Shown in pieces: positions 1-8,557 of a DNA stretch of 11,856 nt (the stretch's first letter is position 1; each line of letters starts with the position of its first letter). The notes below the pieces were generated by a model. The model did no database searches. It saw only the letters and a program-made list of their open reading frames with translations, and was not told where the DNA came from. Source of the DNA: Acanthaster planci (taxonomy: Eukaryota; Echinodermata; Asteroidea; Valvatida; Acanthasteridae); contig NW_019091380.1 of the NCBI RefSeq assembly GCF_001949145.1, positions 2,340,775 through 2,352,630 on the forward strand, given 5' to 3'. The position numbers and the translations under genes were made by a program.

Positions 1-312
1 TGCCAATGAAAATATTTTAACAAAATCGAAATTAAAGTAAATTGAGGTACAAAGATGCATTTTCAGGCGTTTCTGTGAAATACATTTAATTGCATTTAAT
101 TGGCAGGTTGCACTTGATAAACAACTCTTCAGATTAGCACATTTCTTATAGCTTTGCTTACTGTCTTACTTGTGTACGGTGTGTGGTCCTATAACCTGTG
201 AGATTATTGATTGCTCACCAGCGCTCTTTAGCATGATAGACTGTGGCAGATATAGGATTGGGTTGTGTATAGAAAGAATGGATCCTCCTTTCATGTGCAC
301 TCTTTGTCCTAG

Positions 313-534
313 TTAACTGCGCGGGTTGCGCAGCGAAGGGCGAATGTTTCCCCATCCTGATCGACGACAACGACCCTGTCTTTGGTGCCAAGCAAGATTG
401 CTTCAACTTTCGCAGGTCCATCTATCAAGCTGATTCTTCGGGTGTCCGTCAGCAAATCAATTTCGTCACTTCCTATCTCGACGCGTCCTTTGCCTACGGC
501 TCAGATGACACAACGGCAGCCCAGCTGACAGGAG
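313..534 (+). CDS. Peroxidase exon A (first in window): ECFPI to calcium loop
   Basis: The frame reads [16 protein letters not shown], then CFNFRRS, then [18 protein letters not shown], matching the family pattern C-F-P-I...RxQIN-x-x-TSYLDAS-x-YGS. Thr, Tyr (backbone), Asp and Ser of TSYLDAS (468 onward) form the calcium site in myeloperoxidase. The donor is at 535-536 (GAG|GTAGGA), leaving one base of a split codon. Two acceptors in the same frame are possible: TCCTAG ending at 312, preceded by a long pyrimidine-rich tract, and GCGCAG ending at 333. I prefer the first because it has the better tract and adds Cys residues ([12 protein letters not shown]) of a kind common before this motif. 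The Cys often found just after the RS motif is absent. The upstream coding sequence is missing. Confidence 0.88.
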
Positions 535-3500
535 GTAGGAAAAAACTTTTTCTTCTGGTTAGGAACAAAAGTCGAAATTGGGAAAAGCCATGATCGAAAT
601 TAAATATACAGGTCGGTCTATACCGCGCACTAATTTAATCTCCATCGGTTTCACGATCGACGCTGATTATGCCAGCAAAATTCTTGGTCAGCCTTGAATT
701 ATCGATTCAATTGGTCAGTAATAAAAATATCTAGATATTAGCTCCTCTCCCGTGCTTTCGGGTGAAAAATGATTATTGCTGCTTTGAACTACCAGCAGAA
801 GCTTACTTCTGGTTAATTAGTTTGGGGCCAAAATACTCATTAAAAGTTTAACTGACGGTAAAACATCTTCGACCGCATTCTCTGAAGTATATAACAAAGA
901 TTTCTTGGTGGGCTTTATACTAGGATGACAGTCCCGTGGCTCTATATTGCCTGGTACCCTACCTGAGGGCGCTGTATTGATCCAGGGCCCGGGGGACTGT
1001 TAAAGACTGTCAATTTGGGCTGAGAATTCAAAGAGATTAACAATTAGATGACAGTCGACACGTCAGTACGGGAACGAGTCATGATTACGACAGAGAATAG
1101 GTACATGTGACAAACTGTATTTTTGTCATGTTTTCGAAATGTAGATTTTGGAAGCTTGAAACATCTCACCGACACAAAGACGGGTCGAGAGCTGTTGCCA
1201 CCTGACAAAGCATTGGAACGTTGCGCTGGAGTCAATGAGACAGCAGGCATCTACTGCGGCAAGTCAGGGGACCGTCGCACTGCCACACAACCTGGCCTAA
1301 CAGCCCTACATACCCTCTTCCTGCGTGAGCACAACCGCATCGCTAAGGAATTCCGCCAACTCAACCCTTCCCTGGGTGCCGATGATGTCTACCAGAAGGC
1401 CCGAAAGATCCTGGGGGCGGTGTGGCAGCACATCATCTACAACGAGTACCTGCCGCTGGTCGTCGGAGAAGATCAGTACAGATCTAAGAATCTTTCGCCG
1501 AACGCTCCTTACGCGTACGACCCGGCCGTGGACGCGTCGGTTGCCAACGAGTTTGCCGCGGCAGCATTCAGGTTCGGCCACTCACAGGTCCCGTTTCACC
1601 TCACCCGCGCAAACAAGCGGTACATGCGCAAGACGGTCCCCCAGATAAACATGGCAGAGGCGTTCTTCAATGCCACATTCATGTTCGACGAGTCTATCGA
1701 TGATGGCGCTGTGGATTCAGTTCTACGGGGCATGACCTTGCAGAGTATGTATAAAGTAGACCGGCGTTACTCGGACGCCCTGACCAACAACCTTTTTGGT
1801 GACCCGGCAGTACAAGGGTGAGTGATGTATATTGAAGATTAATTGCTTGCCGTTTGGTCAAAAGGGTTGGTATTTCAATAATTTTGTGAATGAAACGCCG
1901 ACTCATTTATTATTACACCCGTCTGAACTTTTCTGGCTGTATGTGGTCATTCTCCTTAGCAACGCCAGTTCAATGTTACGGGTCAATGCAAAAGTGAAGC
2001 AAATTTGATGTGGCAACACGTGCAGGAAAAGTCGCATGCGCATTTGCAAATTCACAGGACGAATACTCGATCTGTTACCAGAGTTTCAAATTCGTAAAAA
2101 AAAGGGTCTTCATTAAACTCTAAAGAGTCGGGTTATTTTTGCCCATCTCTATGCTATGGAATTCCATATCTGCGACGGACGACGCACGACGGGCGACGCA
2201 CGACGGGCGACGCACGACGGAAAATGGCATGTTTGGAACTGGTAAANCGGGCGACGGGCGACGGCAGATATGGAATTCCATACTATGCCGGGGGGGATTC
2301 AGCCCCGCTAAGAACTCAGCTGTGCCGCACTTGATTTTGTTTTTAAATTTGGTATGAATGTAAAGAAACTCCTTATCATTAAAAATGTGAAGTTACGTAT
2401 GGTTTTGTTGTTACAGTCGTTTGAAGTTGATGGCTACATACATGTGCACTGAGCACCAGACTGGAAAAAGTATAACCGTCTCGGAAAAATGAATGCTGAG
2501 CAAGAACAGTATGTCTGATTTTCACAAAATTGGTGTCAAAATGACAACAAACAGTTACTCTAAAACTCCTGAGGGTTCAACCCCCCCCACAAAAATGCAC
2601 TGCTATATCGGGAAAATGTTTCGGGGGCGGATTCCGCCCGCCCCCAGCTCTTTCAGGCACTGGCGACCAGCACTTTCGACTAATGATGGCGCTTGCCTCA
2701 TTCTCTGTCTCCTTCTGTCATTGTCAAATTGCCTTGTGCTTGCTTTCGCTCATTTGCAGCGATGGGTTTGATCTTGAGTCTCTCGACATCCAGCGGGGTC
2801 GCGACCATGGAATACCGAGCTACACAACCATCAGAAAGGATTTCTGTGGCTTGAGTGAAATCAGCAGCTTCCAAGACCTTGTTGATGAAGAAGTCATGCT
2901 AAACATGGACGCCCGCAGCCTTAAGAAAATCTACGGGTAGGGTGATTAAAGAGCCTCGAGCTCGACCAAGAGAGGGCGCAATTTTCCTAGCAACGCAATC
3001 TAGTTTGGTGTGAACTGCTCTTTGCCGGTTCACAAACGACTATGAAGTGTTTGCGTTTATGGTCGTGTCGCTACCAAAAAGATAAATATTTCCCCCCTCT
3101 CCGCAAATCTGGCTCTTTTCAACCGGGTTGCTTCTGCTTTTGTTGGAAATGGCATTCTTTCCCATGTGCGCCTCAGCGCGATTCGCAGTGACTCCAATAA
3201 TTATGAGTAAATCTGTGTATAGTGTTTATTGAAATTTTACGGGAGTGAGAACGGCAAACGGATGTATCATAACTTGAAGCTGTACAAGAGCTTATCCAGA
3301 ACCAAAGTGTTGGGGGTGCAAAATTGTATTTCTTGAGTGTGGAATTTCGGTTTCATGTGTTTTTTTCTGTTTTTTTTTTATGGTACACCTTTCATGATCT
3401 GTCGGGTTTATTCTAAATTTAAATGTAATCTTGAATTTGGTTGTTAGGCCTTTGCAAGTTCATGTATTGCATGTGTGCATTAAGAACGTCAGTTGCCGAT

Positions 3501-5862
3501 TCGCAAGAACGATTTTCACCACAGTCTGGGTCCGATTTTCACACACATTGGTGTCAACATCAGACCGCAAGACATCACTAGAAAAACTCCTGTTAAAGGA
3601 CTCGCCTCCGGCAAAATGCATCGCGATGATAGAGGAGAATTATGTCAGAGGTTAGATTGCACTTCCGGCTCTGTTAGGGTGAAAATGTGTATCCAAAAAG
3701 GATGTTAGTGTGAAATTGCACCTCATTAATCTTTTACGCATTGTGCAGAGACGACGGGGTACAGGACGTGGATGCTATTGTCGGTCTTGTCCTCGAGAAC
3801 CATCTTCCGAACACCTTGGTTGGACCCACCGTATCTTGCATCGTTGCTGATCAGTTCCACCGACTTAAATTTGGCGATCGTTTCTTCTACCAGAACCCTG
3901 ACCAGTTCACTCAAGGTAAAGCCAAAGAGACCGACCATTATGATCCGGGTTTCAATAAAATACGTCATAACAGACCTTTACAATACCGGTACCCTTGATT
4001 TTCGCGGAGGATCCTTCGACCGTGTGATCGACTGCTTTGACGTTCATTCAGAAGTTTTACGTCAAAAATATCACATCACGAGCCTTTATTGGCGTTACTG
4101 GTCTTGAAAACTAGCAAACCTCAGAGAGAGCTGGCTTAACAGGAATTTGAGCACAGTGCAAAGTTACACATGACTTCTTTTGAAGAGATACAATTTCACT
4201 TATGGTAAAATTTGAGGCAATTAAGAAAGAGGAGTAATAGTTGAACGCCATTTTTCTTTAAACTGAGATGAAACTAAATCAAAGGTAATTAAAATCATCT
4301 TCAATAACGGAATCGCACATTAACACTGTAACAAGACTTCACTTACACAATTTGGACACCTATTGTGCTGTTTACATTGCACCATAGAAAACTACCGAAG
4401 TTAAAAGTTCCACTCAGCTCAGTGTATATAAGGCAAGCAATATTCGAGATATTATGATACCTCTCAGCCCGATTTTGCTGATTTCTTTCTTCATGACAGC
4501 TCAGATCGACGAGATCAAGAAGGCAACCATGGCTAGGGTGATGTGTGATAACCTCGAAGCCATCCAAAAGATACAGCCTGGCGTATTTATCAAGCCGTTC
4601 AATTTCCAGCCTCCCGTATCAGACGGCGGCGAGGAAGTTAATGCTCGCCAATGGGAAATGAGGTGAGTTGATAGTAGCTTGAGTGGAGCGAAAAGTCTGA
4701 TGTGGCTCCCGGCAGTGTATCATACATCAAGGGCACTGAAAGCAAAATTTAATGAGCAATGACATGTATACAGATTTTGTACATTTCAAAAATTCAATCA
4801 GACCGATTGCGCCCGCTAAGTCACGTGATATATAGTGGGTATTAAACACCAACGAACACGGCGTCCTCTATAGCAAACTGTGCCATAAGTGTAATTTACC
4901 AAAAATAAAGTCAATACACAGACTAGTGATGAGCTAATGACTACATAAAAAAATCGGCTTCATATTTGGAACACAACACTTAAAACACACTTTGCTATGG
5001 GGTTTGTTGGTTTTTGATACCCACACTAGGTCACTTGACGTAAAGGGCACAGTTAGTCCAATGAAGAGGACCCGGGGATAGCATGACGGTATTCCGCCGG
5101 CGATTACATGCCCAATCACTTGACCCCGTAGTTACACCACTAAATGGTTACCTCAAGCCGAGTGCATCCACGTGAAGGTGATTTTTAAATCAAATCCACG
5201 AAGATTTGCCTTTGTGCCATATTTGATTTTATTGTCCTTTTTTGCTTTGTCATTTTTAAAGAGTATTTTGGAGGAAGCACTGAATTTGTTTTTTAATGTT
5301 CATGTTAGTTTGTATATTGATGAGCATAATCATGACGTCCAATCGGATGAACCATTGATCACCCAAGTTGCCCATTGCATCCGGTTCCATGTTTCCTCGT
5401 AGTACTCCGTGTACAGTGGGCGTGGCTTAAAACGGAAGTGGTGTCACACTTACGAACCGGTTCAGCCCGGGCCTACGCACTCGGACTTGAACGCGTGCTT
5501 CTTCCCGAGTGACAGAGCTCTTCTGCTATACCGAAATGGCTCGTAGCGTGCAAAAGTTAACATGTATGCCTATACAGGACTGAAGTGTGTGATCAAACAG
5601 TTCTAGTCTGAATGACATGTAATCATGGAGTCATAATGACGTCGCGGCTAATTATGACATTGCCTTTATAAAGCACTCCTCAGACCGTCTGTTCTATTCT
5701 GTGAGTTCTGTTTACCTCTTCAGGTATGACTCCTTTTATGAGTACAGCAGGTCTGGCACCTGGCCTCACAAGAGAGCTACTGTGTTGGATGGCTTGGATA
5801 ACTCACGTGTGGAATGCGCCTCGGACAAGATACCAGTCGTCGACCTCTCGAAATTCATCTAG
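313..5862 (+). CDS. Animal heme peroxidase (peroxidasin/TPO/MPO-like), six 3' coding exons, 5' part outside window
   Basis: The exons are 313-534 (or 334-534), 1145-1817, 2760-2936, 3749-3915, 4500-4662 and 5724-5862, joined by GT-AG introns with matching phases and giving about 512 residues plus TAG. The product should be a secreted or membrane heme enzyme that uses hydrogen peroxide to oxidise halides, tyrosines or other donors. Counting residues from codon 315, the visible motifs are ECFPI (10-14), calcium loop TSYLDAS (52-58), GDRR with the catalytic Arg118, [11 protein letters not shown] (128-138), FRFGH with proximal His219, QRGRDHG (309-315), [12 protein letters not shown] in exon 4 and IPVVDLS near the end. 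Sequons are at N104, N189 and N249. The distal histidine motif and signal peptide are not in the window. Oddities are Thr121 where the heme-linking Glu normally sits and Asp307 for the usual Asn. The family is certain; whether it is a peroxidasin, peroxinectin, ovoperoxidase or thyroid-peroxidase orthologue cannot be told without the N-terminal half. Confidence 0.95.
535..1144 (+). other. Peroxidase intron 1
   Basis: This is a non-coding stretch of about 610 bases with donor GTAGGA and acceptor AATGTAG. No gene is seen inside. A short segment at 928-1000 has weakly inverted ends (ACAGTCCC against GGGGGACTGT) and a GAGGGCGCTGTAT word, which may be a decayed miniature transposon but is not secure. 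Confidence 0.85.
1145..1817 (+). CDS. Peroxidase exon B: catalytic Arg and proximal His
   Basis: This is the longest exon, 673 bases, open throughout. It carries [20 protein letters not shown] (residues 115-134), then EHNRIAKEF, the [10 protein letters not shown] motif, and [13 protein letters not shown] with the proximal heme ligand His219 (codon 1579-1581). Arg118 (1276-1278) matches the catalytic arginine of myeloperoxidase (R239). Thr121 (1285-1287) falls at the position of the ester-forming Glu (E242). [12 protein letters not shown] closes the exon at a consensus donor CAAGG|GTGAGT (GT at 1818-1819). Sequons are NET (104), NLS (189) and NAT (249). The acceptor is AATGTAG ending at 1144; the G left by exon A plus AT gives Asp74. 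Confidence 0.97.
2149..2288. mobile_element. Short inverted-repeat element with tandem GC-rich core
   Basis: TATGGAATTCCATATCTGC (2155-2173) is repeated as a perfect 19-base inverse complement at 2264-2282. CTATGC flanks both sides (2149-2154 and 2283-2288) and looks like a 6-bp target duplication. The interior starts with about 3.3 copies of a 14-base unit, CGCACGACGGGCGA, and ends in related CGGGCGACGG repeats, separated by a unique piece with an N at 2247. There is no coding capacity, so it is best read as a miniature inverted-repeat transposon or a palindromic repeat unit. The family is not recognised. Confidence 0.6.
2289..2595. repeat. Possible miniature transposon with G/C-run ends
   Basis: The left end has GGGGGGGATTCAGCCCC (2290-2306). 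The right end, read on the minus strand, has GGGGGGGGTTGAACCC (around 2574-2590). They agree at most positions over about 16 bases and are themselves partly self-complementary. The right arm (2515-2595) resembles a segment of intron 3 at 3533-3620, which supports a dispersed repeat. No target duplication was found and the boundaries are approximate. Confidence 0.35.
2515..2612 (+). repeat. Dispersed repeat, copy 1 (intron 2)
   Basis: GATTTTCACAAAATTGGTGT, starting at 2517, is followed at similar spacing by AAAACTCCTG and AAAATGCA. The same words in the same order, with indels, occur at 3533-3620, and both copies are preceded by GCAAGAAC. It is non-coding and probably a fragment of a multi-copy element. 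Confidence 0.55.
2760..2936 (+). CDS. Peroxidase exon C: QRGRDHG motif
   Basis: The acceptor TTTGCAG ends at 2759; C2760 completes a split Gly codon. The frame reads [19 protein letters not shown], then [12 protein letters not shown], matching the family signature LNxQRGRDHGxPxY...CGL. The residue before the Ile-Gln is Asp307 (2785-2787), where most members have Asn. The donor is ACGG|GTAGGG at 2937-2938. Reading on would hit TAG at 2938-2940, so the splice is needed to keep the frame, and exon D joins it in phase. Confidence 0.96.
2937..3748 (+). other. Peroxidase intron 3
   Basis: This intron of 812 bases ends at acceptor TTGTGCAG. It includes a T-rich run near 3360-3380 and the dispersed-repeat copy at about 3533-3620. 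No exon or RNA gene is recognised. Confidence 0.9.
3505..3620 (+). repeat. Dispersed repeat, copy 2 (intron 3)
   Basis: GATTTTCACACACATTGGTG (from 3534), AAAAACTCCTG and AAAATGCATCG occur in the same order as in the copy at 2515-2612. The short frames through it carry no recognisable protein. It is in the same orientation as copy 1. Confidence 0.55.
3749..3915 (+). CDS. Peroxidase exon [13 protein letters not shown] region
   Basis: The acceptor TTGTGCAG ends at 3748 and A3749 completes a Gly codon. The frame reads [20 protein letters not shown], then [20 protein letters not shown], then [15 protein letters not shown]. This is the standard family block (VDxxVGxxLE...GPTxxCIxADQFxRLRxGDRFFYEN). 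The donor CTCAAG|GTAAAG at 3916-3917 leaves one base of a codon. There are no frameshifts or unusual residues. Confidence 0.96.
3916..4499 (+). other. Peroxidase intron 4
   Basis: This is a 584-base AT-rich intron from GTAAAG to CATGACAG. No internal gene, repeat or RNA is recognised. Confidence 0.9.
4500..4662 (+). CDS. Peroxidase exon E: C-terminal helices
   Basis: The acceptor CATGACAG ends at 4499; CT with the preceding G gives Ala. The frame then reads [20 protein letters not shown], then [13 protein letters not shown]. This matches the conserved family stretch QLxEIRKxxLARVLCDN...IQxxVF. After this comes a region not typical of the core family ([19 protein letters not shown]), consistent with a lineage-specific loop before the end. 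The donor is ATGAG|GTGAGT at 4663-4664. Confidence 0.95.
5414..5460 (+). repeat. Dispersed 47-bp block, copy 1
   Basis: The block starts CAGTGGGCGTGG and ends TGTCACACTTACGAACCGG. A copy with about six differences lies at 10844-10889 in the same orientation. The word CCGGTTCCATGT precedes both copies (5381 and 10782), so the related region probably extends upstream with indels. Confidence 0.7.
5470..5545 (-). repeat. tRNA-derived (SINE-head-like) segment
   Basis: On the minus strand, TATAGCAGAAGAGC (complement of 5517-5530) resembles a pol III box A and D arm, and CGTTCAAGTCC (complement of 5483-5493) resembles box B. They are about 23 bases apart, somewhat short for an intact tRNA. The T stem does not pair, so this is not a functional tRNA. 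The dispersed block at 5414-5460 lies just downstream in this orientation and could be the SINE body. Confidence 0.35.
5724..5862 (+). CDS. Peroxidase terminal exon F and stop codon
   Basis: The acceptor CTCTTCAG ends at 5723 and G5724 completes an Arg codon. The frame runs [20 protein letters not shown] and ends [17 protein letters not shown], then TAG (5860-5862). The Cys-x-x-x-x-IPxVDLS ending is the normal C-terminal boundary of the peroxidase domain, so the protein has no long tail or membrane anchor after it. The stop is therefore probably genuine and not a truncation. Confidence 0.92.
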
Positions 5863-5875
5863 AATCTGGGCACTC

Positions 5876-5940
5876 ACAAGGGCGGATTCAAAACCAAATT
5901 TCGGGGGGCGGGGTCCACATTTTAGGGGGGCAGCAAAACT
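5876..5940 (+). repeat. Transposon-end-like G-rich segment next to the stop codon
   Basis: CAAGGGCGGATTCAAAACC is followed by GGGGGGCGGGGTCC and a further GGGGGG run. This resembles the CAnGGGCGGATCCAG... ends of hAT-type miniature elements common in invertebrate genomes. No matching opposite end was found downstream, so it may be a truncated copy. It would form part of the peroxidase 3' UTR. Confidence 0.35.
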
Positions 5941-6323
5941 TTCTTTCTGTGAAACCTTGTGGTCTTTCCTAAGTGAGGCTAAACATTGGGGCTTTTTACA
6001 TACTTTTTGAAGGAAGAGAAATTACGAGGGCCCACGAAATCGCATTCCTCTATTTCAGAGCACAAACGACATTCAACTGGCCTCCCCTTTTGGAAGAGGG
6101 ATAACTCCCTCCAATCTATGGTCACACACCTTATACAATTTATGGCAGAAAGATGGCTGCATGCAAACAATGGTAGGTGGAAAATATCTTATATCTTTGG
6201 GTAAAATGAAGATGTTGGTCGCACAACCTTACCATTGTGAAGTAAACATTCTTTAATTGTATGTTTGAAAGGTGAATCACTTCTAGTCTGAACTGTGATG
6301 TCTATTTTGGAAAAAAAAAGAAT

Positions 6324-6329
6324 ATTAAA
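6324..6329 (+). promoter_or_regulatory. Possible polyadenylation signal (ATTAAA) of the peroxidase gene
   Basis: ATTAAA is followed within about 20 bases by GT/T-rich sequence. It would give a 3' UTR of about 480 bases. Other ATTAAA words occur at about 6604 and 6672, and no AATAAA lies close downstream of the stop, so the choice is uncertain. Confidence 0.25.
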
Positions 6330-8557
6330 TTTTATTTAGCGTATTGGTTGCCTTTATTGCATTTGGGGTAGGGCCTACATGTATATTCAGATTGATGAGG
6401 TTACGCACATCCCCTTTTAAGGTCTTTGAATGTGAGTCGAGTCTAATAATTTTTGAATGAGTATTTCCCCGGTAAAGGTGTATTTTTGACATTCAGTAGG
6501 GTGTAAGATTTGATTCTAGAATAACTGGCACAAGCTACATTTTGCTACATTTTCAGTAATTTTTTTTTCAATTTGGAAACACTAAAATAGAAACAGTTGA
6601 GATTAAAATTATGCATTAGTAGTCTGTCCTTTGTTGGAATCGACAAAGGTTTTAAGTGGTTATTTTTGCTTAATTAAAGAAGATCTTGTCTTATTGAGAC
6701 TATTTGACACTGTGTATACATTAAGATACCAAAGTTCATTTTTTTGACAAGAGAGTAACCTTGCTAAGTTACAAGACGAGGTACCACACCGGAGCGTGCA
6801 TTTGCCACTGACGTTCTTAAGTCTTTTCGGCGCGAAAAGGTATTACCTGAAATTCCATCTGCCTTCCTCCTAGAGTCCTAGCTGTTTCTGTGATATGCTT
6901 AGTGGAGCGAGCACAAGAGTCTGCTATATAACTATATACCTATAGTCATATTTTGTACGAGTCACTCTTGCTCATATACCCAGAGAGGGTGCTCTTCCAC
7001 AATAACAGTAAGCCTAACATCATAACACAACTGCAGTTTCCAGTGCCATTTGTCTACAAAATAATATGGCACACCATCGAACACGAAACTCATTCACTCT
7101 TCCTGTTTCCGCTCACTAAAAGAATGTAACTGGATTTGCATTGCATTATTAGGCACAGGCCTACAGAGATCTAGTTCCTATATTATGGCCTCTGAAACGC
7201 TTAAAGCGGCCCTGCTGTCTATAACAATATTGAAATATATAGGCCTAATTGCATGTATACAAGCATGAAAGTAGCATTTATCAGGTTTAACTATGAAGAT
7301 GATTATTAAGTAGATGCTGTTGTATCAATTAAGAAAACCTAAAAGGTATCAGACTCACAAGAACAATTGTGGTGTAAATCCCAGGGGTGGGGGTATAACC
7401 CCCCCCCCTTTTTGGGGGGGATGGGCTAATGAATCACCCCCCCCCACTTTGTTTTAGTTAGCAAATGTTTAAGCGGAGGACGTGTTACAACGACTTAATG
7501 CATTCAATATCACTCAAAAAGGGAAACAACTTCAAAAGACATAAATATGCTATTCTGAATACATAATTACAGATGTACATCAATATCATGACCATCGATC
7601 TCTATACAGAGTCATATGGTTACCCCCCCCCAGCTTTTCAAATGTTTATGGCCGGCCAGGTCATCCTTCCCCCCGCCTTCCCCCATTCCAAATCAGCCCT
7701 AATTCCCAGCACAAATTTTACCCCACTGAAAGAAATGTTTACCTTCACAAATTATATGCATTGATTCAGTAATGGCAGACAATCCTGCCCTCTATGAGCA
7801 AAACAATGAAACTTGACATCTTGATAATTTGACGTAAGGACGTAATCTTGGGGCACCTTTTCCATTGCGCAAAGTTAGAATCTCGTTCGCGAGTAATCAT
7901 ATGCTATCTCAAGCGTTTTGGTGGTAAATCCCTAGAGTTTGGGCTTGGATAACAAGAACCGGATTTTAGTCTGTGTATGCACCAGGCTCTGTTTAAAATC
8001 AAACGTTCAATGCTGCAGCTGTATAACCCAAAGGTGCAGGCTCCACGGCTTCAGTTTTTTTAATAGTTATTTTGAAATTAAAACAAAATTATGTTTAACT
8101 CCTCTTTCAAAACGTAGGAGTTAAAATGACAGCTGCTTAACCTTTGATTATGACTTGTACAAAAAGTACAAATATAGCTTTGACTGAATAATTAGCAGTC
8201 TCTAACCTCTTGAGTGATACCAGGCGAAATTCAAAAATTTATAATTATAGATCCCATGAGATAATCATGTTGTTGTGACATTTCAGCTCTGTACACACAG
8301 GATGCATTGTTTTAGTATTCAATTAAGTCAACAGTCCCTAATTTGATGTGAATGATTACAGATGCATCGTTTGGACATAAAATGTTTTGACAAGTATAGA
8401 ATTGTTGCTTCACCAAAACAAGATGAACTGTTTTCCCGTGGAACGTGTAAGTGCTGTGAAATAAACGCAGCATAAACCAGCCATTTGGAAAAGATGAAAT
8501 TCTACGACTATTTAAAATACCAGTGAAGTACAAGTGGAATCGCGTTTATGATTCAGA
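6330..8557. other. Intergenic, AT-rich, no gene seen
   Basis: The open frames in this stretch are short and carry no recognisable motif. Long C and G runs at about 7381-7447 and 7623-7685 are the only striking feature. I see no tRNA, rRNA or clear transposon. Confidence 0.7.
7381..7447. repeat. G/C homopolymer-rich, self-complementary segment
   Basis: GGGGTGGGGGTATAACCCCC continues into a long C run, then TTTTTGGGGGGG, and ends in a second long C run. It could fold on itself and resembles the self-complementary ends of some invertebrate miniature transposons. No partner end or target duplication is clear. Confidence 0.35.

Larger units (their letters stand above)
1818..2759 (+). other. Peroxidase intron 2, repeat-rich
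   Basis: The intron runs 942 bases from donor GTGAGT to acceptor CATTTGCAG. It contains the inverted-repeat element at 2155-2282, a G-rich hairpin-like stretch at 2289-2310, a C-rich stretch near 2580-2590, and a self-complementary GC-rich segment at 2619-2646. No coding exon is recognised inside it. Confidence 0.9.
4663..5723 (+). other. Peroxidase intron 5
   Basis: The intron runs 1061 bases, from GTGAGT to acceptor CTTCAG, with a pyrimidine-rich tract just before the acceptor. It contains the dispersed block at 5414-5460 and a tRNA-derived-looking segment at about 5470-5545. A 76-codon open frame at 5172-5402 matches nothing I recognise and I treat it as chance. Confidence 0.9.

Noticed and set aside
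1-312. Upstream peroxidase exon with the distal histidine motif
   Set aside because: I looked for a DHD-type motif with a following donor in all + frames and saw none; this stretch looks like intron.
928-1000. Small element with ACAGTCCC inverted ends in intron 1
   Set aside because: The inverted match is only about 8 bases and no target duplication is found; noted in the intron entry only.
1306-1648. Open frames overlapping peroxidase exon B in other frames and on the minus strand
   Set aside because: They are shadows of the GC-richer exon; the + strand frame is a clear peroxidase.
2174-2263. CRISPR-like or satellite array in the tandem GC-rich core
   Set aside because: About three direct 14-base copies without spacers, inside an inverted-repeat element in an animal intron.
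5172-5402. 76-codon open frame in intron 5 with a hydrophobic stretch
   Set aside because: AT-rich, no recognisable family, lies inside a well-supported intron, and its 3' part runs into a dispersed repeat.
5462-5545. Functional tRNA gene
   Set aside because: Box A and box B words are visible, but the T stem does not pair, the spacing is short and no acceptor stem was found.
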